DNA from: Batrachochytrium dendrobatidis JAM81 | Taxonomy: Eukaryota > Chytridiomycota > Chytridiomycetes > Rhizophydiales | Reading direction: 5' to 3' | Assembly (NCBI RefSeq): GCF_000203795.2 | Contig: NW_006281099.1 | Span: forward strand, 1,739,774 to 1,803,773 | Length of the DNA: 64,000 nt | Shown here: positions 1 through 9,612 of the stretch, one piece after another | Numbering within the stretch: the first letter of the stretch is position 1 | How the letters are laid out: each line of letters begins with the position of its first letter | Notes under the pieces: generated by a model | Seen by the model: the letters and a program-made list of their open reading frames with translations, nothing else | Databases searched by the model: none | What the model was told of the DNA's origin: nothing | Made by a program: the position numbers and the translations under genes

Positions 1-632
1 TCTCTATCGTGTTTTCCAACACCTCTGTTGATCCTGCCACTATTCCAGAAACATTGGTGATGGATGCTGCGCGCTTTTTTGCATTTCAAAACCAAGTTCA
101 AGCCATCTCCATCACAGCTGCATTGCTAATGCTAACCAAAAATATTGTCCCTGAGCTTCGTGCTACACGAGATTTTATCTCCATGGTGGATTTAAAAAAT
201 AAGATTTCTGCTTTGTTGAACGACGCTGAAACCAACATGGACAACCTAAGTTTGCAGATTATTTCCACCGTCAATGAATCTTTGGCCAAGAAACAAGCCA
301 TGTTGAATGGATTGGCTTGCTCATCGTCCCAAACTGCCACTGCTTCAGCAAAAACTCTGACGGAGGAACAGGAGAATATGATTCGGTCCATGGTAACCAA
401 GACGTTGTCAAGCAAGGATCCTGTGTACACCCTTTTGAGTCGACGTGTACAGATGACACTTAAGCAGCATCTTGATCGTGGTGTGTTTGGAAAAAACTCG
501 CTTGCAAGTCATGGGTTAGATCTTGTGGCTGACGAGCTGGAGCAAGTATCGACTCGCTTGTATGTGCTTGCTTCGCATAACAAGGACGTCTATGCAGAGT
601 ACTATGATGAGATTTTGCGCGATGTTATTTGA
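1..632 (+). CDS. TCP11/SOK1-like protein, C-terminal part (5' end outside window)
   Basis: The reading frame is open from the left edge (in frame from base 3) and ends in TGA after about 210 residues, so this is the 3' end of a longer gene. The final segment is an amphipathic helical stretch (LDLVADELEQVSTRLYVLASHNKDVY region) that resembles the C-terminus of the TCP11 domain family. That family includes yeast Sok1, a suppressor of cAMP-kinase loss, and animal TCP11, which modulates sperm cAMP/PKA signalling. No start codon can be chosen because the beginning lies outside the window. The call rests on remembered family resemblance of the C-terminus, so it is moderate. An unrelated helical protein cannot be excluded. 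Confidence 0.6.
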   Translation, partial: SIVFSNTSVDPATIPETLVMDAARFFAFQNQVQAISITAALLMLTKNIVPELRATRDFISMVDLKNKISALLNDAETNMDNLSLQIISTVNESLAKKQAMLNGLACSSSQTATASAKTLTEEQENMIRSMVTKTLSSKDPVYTLLSRRVQMTLKQHLDRGVFGKNSLASHGLDLVADELEQVSTRLYVLASHNKDVYAEYYDEILRDVI

Positions 633-750
633 ATGAATGTTTTAATTGAATAGTTTTGAGATTGAGTGATTTTTATTGGTGTTGCTATAAGTTTTATTCA
701 TCTCTATTCTCACAGCCTTTGTCAATATCAAAGGGTTTGGATAATATTCA

Positions 751-1698
751 TTAGACTAGATCGGCATTCATTCCTTTATATACATGATCTCTGATTATGT
801 GCATTTGTTTTGAAAACTCGCTAAAATCAAATATAGTTTGGATCACTCCAAAGTTTATGCGAGTCATGCCAAGATAGCGTTCCATAAAATCATAAAAAGC
901 ATCTAGTTTGGTATCCATCCAGAAATTGAATCGCTCGAGCCGCATACCAACTTTCTTTAGCACTGTCAAAAATGTGTGTTTGTTTTCACCGATCAAATCA
1001 ATATCTAGTTTGGTTTGAGTTGCTATTTTTTCAAACTGTTTGGCGGCATCACGAAATAAGGATATGACGTGTTTCCATGCCAAGATACTTGGCTTATCCA
1101 AAACACTGATATCGATCTTATCAAACATGGCAAGTGTACGTTTGCACCAGTTAAAATAATCATGTCCCAATAGCCATACCTGACCTAGATGCACCCCCAG
1201 ATGTGTTCCAAAGATAGACGATGCGGCTTGAGCATGCTTGGTAGCGAGTTTAGGAATATGTAACCGAATATCGGTTGTTTTGACCAATTTGAGTTTTTTG
1301 ATTATACCCATGAACGGTTTTGATTTGGTAGTGGGCTGAGATGGCGGAAAAGGAATATATGACAAAACGGCTTGAACAAGTTCGGTTGGTGCCATTCCTG
1401 CCTTGATAGCAATCCGTCGATGCTGTAAATGAGTGTTGTATACAATGGATTCAGCCAATTCAGTATTTGTGATAAGTGCTGGAGATAGTGATCGTGCATG
1501 ATCAACAAGTAGCTGCTCCTGTGCGTGTGGTTGATTAGACCTACTGAGCATTTGCAGTACTCGAGGTTTAAGGCCAAGCTTTTTGAATTCAAACGAGGTT
1601 TTGCTGCACATGCTTGTTATGGGTGGCATGTTGATATGAGAAGTAATGGTCACAATAAGTAGTATAGTTAGGAAAATCGGCTTGGGCAGGGACTTCAT
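751..1698 (-). CDS. hypothetical secreted or membrane-anchored protein, 315 aa
   Basis: An intronless frame of 315 codons starts at ATG 1698. The first roughly 20 residues are a hydrophobic run preceded by a lysine (MKSLPKPIFLTILLIVTI), which looks like a signal peptide or signal anchor. The rest is mostly helical and basic, with no cysteine pattern and no motif I recognise. It faces the KNL2-like gene across about 500 bp of divergent intergenic DNA and is tail-to-tail with the TCP11-like gene. I do not recognise the family. Chytrid genomes carry many lineage-specific secreted proteins, so a lineage-restricted protein is likely, but that is inference. Confidence 0.6.
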   Translation of the reverse strand: MKSLPKPIFLTILLIVTITSHINMPPITSMCSKTSFEFKKLGLKPRVLQMLSRSNQPHAQEQLLVDHARSLSPALITNTELAESIVYNTHLQHRRIAIKAGMAPTELVQAVLSYIPFPPSQPTTKSKPFMGIIKKLKLVKTTDIRLHIPKLATKHAQAASSIFGTHLGVHLGQVWLLGHDYFNWCKRTLAMFDKIDISVLDKPSILAWKHVISLFRDAAKQFEKIATQTKLDIDLIGENKHTFLTVLKKVGMRLERFNFWMDTKLDAFYDFMERYLGMTRINFGVIQTIFDFSEFSKQMHIIRDHVYKGMNADLV

Positions 1699-2199
1699 TT
1701 CTAAATAGACATTTGAATGTTTATGAAAACTAGAGTAGGAGCGAATTGGCGGTTTATATCAACTGGCCCGATGGCGCTTTTTGATACTATTCTTGTGTAT
1801 TGTTGACAGCGTTAAAGACACAAAATGGAGTTTTTCTGAAAGCATGCATCTATGATGGTGGTGGCATTTCTATCAGTGTTTGAGTAATTATCCATGCAAA
1901 TGTCGACTGAGATCGACACAAATAGCTTATTGGAATATTTGAACAAATATTAAGCTTGCCAAAACCATAGTATTTCAGATCAACACCACCAGAGTACAAT
2001 GAATGATGTGTCTAGAACTGTCATGCTTGAAAGTCTGCAAAATCTTGGAGTCAGTTTTATTAACTGTACAATGGTCATGCTAAGATCTGACTCGGTTGCT
2101 GTCTTTCAGACACGTTGCATGCCATTGCCGGACTTTCCTCAGCCATTAATTACACTGAATAAACCATCACTGTTACGGGCCATAACCACTTGATACCGC
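1699..2199. other. divergent intergenic region
   Basis: This is AT-rich DNA between the oppositely oriented genes starting at 1698 (-) and 2200 (+), and it should hold both promoters. It contains a 64-codon open frame (1999-2190) in the same frame as the downstream gene but closed by TGA at 2191-2193. I see no repeat or RNA gene. Confidence 0.5.
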
Positions 2200-5100
2200 A
2201 TGCTATCTGATCACAACCATTGCATGGATGACAGTCCTGGAAAAACTGACTTCTTTCCTGGCTGCTCTCCGTCCATCATATCCTCACTCTCCAGTCGCAG
2301 CCAGAATACAGCAACTGCAACACAACTCTCGACTCAATTATCTGGACTTACATCAGCATCCACCACTATCACTACTGCCAGTGCTATTCCTACTGTCATA
2401 TCACTTTCTCAGATTGCTGCTACTGTCGAAGAAGAGCATGCTCCGCTACTTCCAAATGCGGATACTTTAGAACTGTCCGATACCCATATGTGGACAGCTG
2501 ATGTAAGTTTGGAGCACCAGTAAAGCTCATGGTTGATTCTATAGCCGTATTCATGTAAAATAGAACACTTGTATTCATCCTGCAATGAAACTGATTCTTG
2601 CTTTGGAATAAGCAATGATCAAGTATTCGTTACTTTCCTACTAAAATCGACACTCGACTCTTCAGATATAGTGTCCATTATATGATACAAACTACAGTTG
2701 AATTTATCCTTTTTGCTCTTTTATCAGTCATACACTGTACGATCACTGGATCCATTTATTGCAATCCAAATATTGAGCTTGACTGTTGCCAATACAATTA
2801 TATCTGTTGTAGTCTAAAACACCAGATACATCCGCGTTCTAGTTCAACATATTTCAGGAATGCAACTGTTGTTTCCCTGTCAATCACAGTGTTTAGTTTG
2901 GATGAAAGGAGAGGAAAGTTGGAGATTGAACAAGTCGGATTGACTGAAACAGAAATGTAAAGTTTGTCAACCGGTTTGTATGGCACAATGTTGCTCAGTA
3001 AGATTGGCTGTTTATTATACAGACTCTTATTTAGTGCTTCATTTACGTGAATGCGGCTGTAAGCACAGATGCATGCATTACAATCAGTCGATATCAACTA
3101 ACATTTGATTCAAATAATACATGTCAACTCTATTTCTCATGGCTTTCATGTAATTAGGATTTGAGCAATGATGTTTACTCACTAATGCCACTGGAAACTG
3201 CTTCCAAACTTCCACAGCAACAGATTTCTTCAGATATACCACTCATGTCAAAAGCAGAACTGGATTCTCTTATGAATGATTCAGGGCTTCCTGAAATGAG
3301 TGATACTTCAGACACTATAGACTTGCCATCAGAATCTCAGCCAGCTCATACTCTTGAGCTTTCAGACATATTACAAAAGCAACAGAAAACAGAGTCCTTT
3401 TATGACACTCCCACCAAACCAAAGCGTAATGCTGCAATTGTTGATAATATATCGTTTGATTTAGTCGCTGAAAACAGTGACTATAGTGAGAAACCTTTTT
3501 CCAAGTTGCCAGATTTGATGGCCACGTCCACATCTTTCACTAATCCGCATGATACGATCGCGAATTTGCAATTTCCACAAGTTACCAAATCTGCAATATC
3601 GACCATAGCCATTCCTTTTGAGGAACCCACAGAGAAAAATTTAGCTACATCTCCTAATAGTATTGAAAATACTGGCATATCACTAATTATGCATACGGAA
3701 ATCACACCTACAAACCCGACCAATACATCTAAAGATGATTGTTTGGCATCGGCAAGTATGCCTTTGACACAAGAGCCCGAGGAGCTCAATGTTCGCTTTT
3801 TAACAAACTGGTTCATTATTCCCAAAGGCATGTTTACTTATTCCTGGCGATCTGATTGCATATAAATTCTGTATTTGAGTCGAAATGACGAGTACGTTTA
3901 TTTCATTGGTGGTCGATAACACTAACTCGTACTTGATTTTGAAATGCTTTTAGCAATTGGACCTCTTGATCAAGCTTCTTTTTGTCGGACAGAGTGGATA
4001 GTGATTGCTGGTTTTCAGTCAACATCATGTATACATAAATCATCTAATCAAATATGGTCGAGCTCTCTTATCACAGACATTGTAGATGCACACACACTGA
4101 AAACATCTTCAGGAAAGGTGTACAAGTTGATCGGTGAGATGGATCGTCATCGGACATTGGAACACGGTTTTGATGAGACATTTTATAGCAAATTTCGATT
4201 TGGATTTCCTGAGCATTGGAAACTAGCACTGGGATTGGCACTGAATGAGATGGCGACCCAAAAAAATTTATGCAGTGTTGCTACTCCTAAAGCTAAGGGT
4301 CGAGAGCTTACAAACTCGCCTTTTCTTACATATACATCAGGCGCTACTTCAAAACGACCATTGAAAAGATTAGGCAATAGGCCTTTACACATTTCAGCAT
4401 CCAAACCAGCTAAAGCCATATTTCGAGATAATGCGACTAAAATCGTACCGCTTTCTGATGCTGCACAATCAATTAAACCAGTTTTAACTACTGGGCCAAG
4501 CACCCATAAAATTTCTACATATCACTCCAAAGCTATTGTAGAGAGTAGTCAAAACTCTTTACTAAATCCGTCTAAAGCAGATGGGGCGTCACTTACATCA
4601 GTAAATACTCAGCTACTGGATGCACGGAAAAGCGATATTCAAAATCAAAATGGATTTGAATCCTCACAGGAAAATAACGATTGGCTGGTAAATGATAAGC
4701 ATTGCAACGATACAACAAAAAGTATACAAAAACCCTGCTCAATTGGTATGGTACAAGCGACAGCTGAAACCAAAGCAAGCCCTGTGTTGGAAAACACGCC
4801 AATGCTTTGTGATGTTGCTTCAATAGATGCCACGAACAATGTCGAATGTACCAAGAATTCGGCTGTCATTGATGTTCTTGATGGATCGGCCAGTCAATCT
4901 GAAGCTGGACGGTTTGGTGGTTTAAAAAAACACGAATCATTCGAGAATGCGATAACCAACTCTGTATCATACTCAACGAAGCTCGATGCTACATATTTGT
5001 CAGATGAGGAGGATATCATTTTAATTCGTCGTTCATTACCACGATCAACGCCAATTCGAAATACACATTCGCTAGTCATATCACCTATTGTTACTACAGA

Positions 5101-5878
5101 TGATGAGGACACTCCCGTTGATGCATCAGCCGATATTTCTCCTGTACAAAAACCCAAATTATTGCCATGTACACCACCCACACGAGTAAAAGTGCGGGCC
5201 ATGCCATCTTCGAAATATTGTAAGCCTCGGCAAAAAAGTTTGCCCACGTTTCCAAACAAGACATCACAGTCTGCTGTCAAGCGGGCCCGCATAGCTCAAA
5301 AACCACTTTCAATTGAACATGACAAAGAAATGGATGAATTGACAGCACCTATGGGCTGTTTTCTCTGGACTGCAAAGACTATTGAGGCGGAAAGCGAGGA
5401 TGACAACGACATTGAGCAAGATACATATAGTCTGAATGCCGAGATCAAACCAATATCTACTACGTTTGAAATGCGTCAAACAGCAGCAACCGAAAGTTTA
5501 AAACGTCGCGCCTGTGTCAAGACTACGAAGCTTTCAAACAAAAGCAAACAGAGATTGTCACTAGAATCCAGCTCCAAGCCAAAACGAGACTGCTTGTCAG
5601 CAGATTTTTACACTTTACCTGAAAAGCAAACTGATGTTTCTTTTGTCGAATCTTCTTTGACTGTATCAGGGTTAAGCAAGGAAGCATTGAATACTGATGC
5701 ACCAGTAGAGTCGCCGAGACAAACACGATCAGGGCGAACTGTAGTGAAACCTTTAGCCTATTGGAAATCTGAACGTAAAATGGAAGTACCAATTACAGAC
5801 GTCACTGGACAGGTCAAGTCATTTCGGCCGGTGATTGTTGTTGGTGCTCAATCTGCTTGGAATAATAGAACTTGTTGA
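2200..5878 (+). CDS. KNL2/M18BP1-like centromere protein with SANTA domain and CENP-C motif
   Basis: I read three exons: 2200-2502, 3158-3827 and 3954-5878, giving 965 aa. Exon 1 ends GCTGAT|GTAAGT and exon 2 resumes in phase 0 after TTAG. Residues about 312-415, split across the second intron, form a SANTA domain: LTNWF at its start, WIVIAGF, a TLKTSSGKVYKL strand pair, and the closing RTLEHGF and FRFGFPEHW. Near the C-terminus (about 913-932) RSGRTVVKPLAYW matches the CENP-C motif pattern R-S-x-R-x4-P-x2-[Y/F]-W. SANTA proteins (plant KNL2, animal M18BP1) help load centromeric histone H3; the CENP-C motif binds CENP-A nucleosomes. The middle is disordered and Ser/Thr-rich with acidic clusters. 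The second intron appears to use a GC donor (AAAG|GCATGT), because the nearby GT does not keep frame. The start could instead be ATG 2224. Confidence 0.85.
2541..3062. mobile_element. MITE-like element, copy 1, inside KNL2 intron 1
   Basis: The left end reads atagccgtattcatgtaaaat and the right end reads tttacgtgaatgcggctgt, an imperfect terminal inverted repeat. It fills most of the 655-nt first intron of the SANTA gene. No transposase is encoded, so it is non-autonomous. Confidence 0.8.
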
Positions 5879-5993
5879 CCAACTAGTAAACTATCAGTTT
5901 GAATAAACTATTGCATTGTGTATGTCTGATTTTTATTTATCAAAGTTGCCTGGTGCTTTAAGTATCACGAATGACTAAAGTCGATATATCCAG

Positions 5994-7100
5994 CTAATTT
6001 CCATCACCAACGTAGCCATACTTTTTTGCAGCAAAATAGTCCATCACCTCGGGCATAAACATAGACAAGACATGAGCAAAATAATACAGTCGAGGCAAAT
6101 AGATTTCACGATCACCACGATCGGCACCGTAGATGATATTAGCAGCACAACTATCGGCAGTCATAGATCCAGGCTGTTTCCTGTTCATTATACGTCGAGT
6201 CATCTCAGGTGATTCTGTCTTTGACACTTCAACATCAACTGCAGATTCACGAAACGCAGTATTAACTGTTCCTGGAAATGCAATACAAACGGATACTCCA
6301 GAATAAGCGAGTTCAATCCGCAGAGCCTTAAAGAACCCAGTCAGTGCGTGTTTTGAAGCCGTGTAAATGGATCTAGTGGGTGCGGGAATGACACCTGCAA
6401 CCGACGAGATGACAAGTATTTGTGCCTTGCATGCCTTCAATATAGGAAGAAAGTGTTTGACTGCCAGCATGTGTGCATGTAAATTTGTTGTAAACACCTG
6501 TTGAATGAGAGTTGTTGATATAGAATCAGACGAGACTGTAGATCCAGACGAAGCTTGATTAGCTTCCGAGTCCAGAGAACACAAGGCTTCGAAAGAACGC
6601 ACTGAAGTAATTCCGGCACAGAGAACAAGAACATTAACACCATTTAGAACGGAGTTAGCCTTTACAGTTGCAGCAGCCAAAACAGACTCTTGAGTAATAT
6701 CTCCAACAACAATGTCGCAGGTAGATTTAGGATGCATGGTTTGGCATTCTCGTTGAACCTGCTCCAACAGGCCTTGACGTCGAGCAACAAGAAGGAGTTT
6801 TGCACCTCTAGCAGCATATTGAACAGCCATGGATCTACCGATTCCACTTGATGCTCCCAGAATAACCACCTGTATTAAATAGTAGAAAAATTAAGCAATA
6901 GTAGATATATGCACGTAATGCAAATAGTATAGCGACGATGTTAGTCTATTCATGTCTGTCAAAGTCATTGTAAACGGGTGATTGGTTGTGCTATAGTCGA
7001 TTACCTTTTGCTCCGCCATATCGCCAGTAAATGGTCTCTTTCTGGTCAGTCGGATGTATGCCATGTATGCAAGAGCAGGAATAATCAGCAGTGCTAACAT
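5994..7100 (-). CDS. membrane-anchored short-chain dehydrogenase/reductase (DHRS7 / 11beta-HSD-like)
   Basis: Two exons, 7005-7100 and 5994-6869, join in phase 0 (AAAAG|GTAATC ... AATACAG|GTG) to give 323 aa. The N-terminus is a hydrophobic helix (MLALLIIPALAYMAYI), then a basic stretch, so the enzyme is probably anchored in the ER facing the cytosol. The Rossmann motif is GASSGIG, and the catalytic pair is the Ser of VISSVAG and the YTASK tyrosine/lysine. The usual NNAG motif reads LCAG here. Enzymes of this type reduce or oxidise carbonyl/hydroxyl groups of lipids or steroids with NADP(H); the exact substrate cannot be read from sequence. 3-ketosphinganine reductase is another family option. 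It ends tail-to-tail with the KNL2-like gene, 115 bp apart. Confidence 0.88.
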
Positions 7101-7689
7101 GGCTGATTGAATGGCTATGAAAACAATAGTTTGACTCTTGAATGCCCACTGAATGTGCCTGCTGGTTGAATATTTCTTCCAGTCAAGTTATGCATGTGAA
7201 TCTCACTAAATATTGATCCATGTGGATTTCAACATTTATTTAAGTAGGGCCAGAATCAACCCACATGAAGCTATTTGCTCCATTACAGCTGGTTGTAAAA
7301 GGTATGAGAATGGAAATAAAATGAAATTGCCAGTAACCATCACCATCAATGATCATGCATTTTGGAAATACGTAAATTTCATTCAGCGACACTTGCATGT
7401 GGTTGGATTTGTTGTTGTTTGGTTCTTGCTTGACGATGGTGTTCTCAGATATCGGTAGATTGTTCATCTGCTGATTTGAATGTCAGAATCATCTATTACT
7501 TGTGTGTTTTGCGTCGCGACGATAATCTGACTTTTGGAGTGCTGCAGCGGTAGTTCAGTACCATTATAATGTTTTCAGATGTAGCAAGATTAGGTTGTTG
7601 AAATGTAAATACTTTTCATCTCTTATTGTCTTTAATGTGACTTTTTATGCTTATTACATCCATACCCACGTAAATTGAATACCAAAGAT
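7101..7689. other. intergenic, nothing recognised
   Basis: About 590 bp upstream of the dehydrogenase. Short open frames on both strands have no family signature, and no terminal-repeat sequence of the MITE family is visible. It presumably holds the dehydrogenase promoter. Confidence 0.4.
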
Positions 7690-8234
7690 GCCAAAGTACA
7701 TAAGTAGCCAGTTCCCATCAAATCTACTAGACAACATGTGTCCTCTGACCGAATGTTCAAAGCAACACTCACATGTCTGCTCCAATAAATCCTCTATCCT
7801 TGGCACTTGTTCAATCTTCAACTCTCCTTTCTTATACACCGAGCATTGCATGGTTGGCATGGAAACAACAGTTGCATTCCCAAGACCTGCAATCTTGACT
7901 CGAGCTAGAACGCGAACGTATCCGAGTTTAGAATACAGCAATGATGAGGTTGTAGAGTTGTACTGGCATCAGAGCAGTCGAACAGATCTCTGGACTGCAA
8001 TGGATAAATATGGATTGAAGCTTGATGGTTGTATAATGTATGGCTATGTCGAAAAAGAAATTTTCATTTCAAAACCATAATTTGTGCACATTATATGACG
8101 ATCGTTGTGTTTATTGGACAATTCAGGTTGTAGTAGGAAAACGCAGCAAACGTTTAATCATTGTTTATTCCAAAGTATAATAGCGAAACCTGCAAGATAG
8201 ATACAAGTATTCCATTTTACGTGAGTACAGTTGT
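7690..8234. mobile_element. MITE-like element, copy 2 (inverted partner of copy 3, left end lost)
   Basis: The right end carries attccattttacgtgagtacagttgt, matching the family terminal repeat. The left end lacks the repeat and stops near 7690. From about 7700 to 8172 it is the reverse complement of copy 3 with no difference visible in two overlapping reading frames. Conceptual frames inside (for example a 130-codon one) are by-products of the repeat, not genes. Confidence 0.8.
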
Positions 8235-8609
8235 AGAATCAGCCTTGAGCCTTATAGTAAGTTTTTGAATACTGAATATCCAAGCATTTTAAAAGCCACT
8301 TGCATGCATTTGTGGTCCGTTTCTGCGCACGTGTGCTCATGATTCTCAGATCAGAATTTACTTTTTAAATGCCACTTGACCCTTAAAGTGTTGAATTGAA
8401 TCTCGAATGGTTTTTTCAAGCAGCAGATCCACATGATTTTTATGTAATATGCGAAAAAGCGTTTTTGATTACCAGTTTATGCAGTATCAGCCTCATCTGT
8501 ACGTTTGGATTGCGTGCTTTTTGAGGTCTTTTAAAAAGCAGACGGTTGATCCTTATGTTAAACTACCATATCTAGACATGCTCATATCGATCTAAAGCCC
8601 TAGATTTAC

Positions 8610-9200
8610 TGCTGTACTCACGTAAAATGGAACATTTTTCCGTATTATCTTGCAATGACGGTTTTTACTTTGTTTGGAATAAACAATGATTAAACGTTTG
8701 CTGCGTTTTCCTACTACAACCTGAATTGTCCAATAAACACAACGATCGTCATATAATGTGCACAAATTATGGTTTTGAAATGAAAATTTCTTTTTCGACA
8801 TAGCCATACATTATACAACCATCAAGCTTCAATCCATATTTATCCATTGCAGTCCAGAGATCTGTTCGACTGCTCTGATGCCAGTACAACTCTACAACCT
8901 CATCATTGCTGTATTCTAAACTCGGATACGTTCGCGTTCTAGCTCGAGTCAAGATTGCAGGTCTTGGGAATGCAACTGTTGTTTCCATGCCAACCATGCA
9001 ATGCTCGGTGTATAAGAAAGGAGAGTTGAAGATTGAACAAGTGCCAAGGATAGAGGATTTATTAGAGCAGACATGTGAGTGTTGCTTTGAACATTCGGTC
9101 AGAGGACACATGTTGTCTAGTAGATTTGATGGGAACTGGCTACTTATTATGTGCTTTGACACCCTTATTTAGTGTTTCATTTTACATAAGTACAGCCGCA
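8610..9200. mobile_element. MITE-like element, copy 3 (inverted partner of copy 2)
   Basis: Both ends are present: gctgtactcacgtaaaatgg on the left and cattttacataagtacagc on the right. It is separated from copy 2 by about 375 bp and lies in the opposite orientation, so the locus could fold into a roughly 470-bp stem. No transposase is encoded. Confidence 0.82.
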
Positions 9201-9612
9201 ATAAAAACATATTGGTATTGCATTCTCATTTTATTTTCGAGTTTCCTATTCTGGATCTATATTGTTGCCATTGTACTACATGCTGTGTTTTTCGACCTTG
9301 GATATTTGCACTCTTCTATATATAGCCATCGAATTTGGTTTGGTCTTTAAACACGCTGCTTGTTTGGACATTGCCCTTTAAACTTTCAAGCCCTGACATT
9401 TGTGCATCACATCCATATTGAGTCTTCAGCCACATTGATTTGTTTGTTTCGGAGCATATTCAAAAGTAATTACTTTTTATATCGGGCCAATCCCATCGAA
9501 TATCAAACACTGTACACATAAATGCTAATATATATCGTCCAATTCCCTTTTTTAGTTTTCAACCGTAACACACCTTGTACTCATCTCAAACAATACTATT
9601 ATATCTTTATAT
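9201..9612. other. upstream region of the Gln-rich gene
   Basis: A 412-bp AT-rich segment between transposon copy 3 and the next start codon. TATA-like runs occur at about 9322 and just before the ATG. No gene is seen. Confidence 0.4.

Noticed and set aside
1999..2193. Possible extra 5' exon of the KNL2-like gene
   Set aside because: It is in the same frame, but TGA at 2191 closes it and no splice pair removes the stop cleanly. ATG 2200 is a simpler start.
7545..7600. gcagcggtagttcagt, like the 5' part of a tRNA
   Set aside because: No T-arm or matching acceptor strand follows within 100 bp.
7688..8080. 130-codon open frame, repeated on the other strand at 8767-9162
   Set aside because: It lies inside MITE copies 2 and 3. 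Identical translations also occur in the overlapping antisense frame, so conservation is at DNA level and not protein-specific. No domain is visible.
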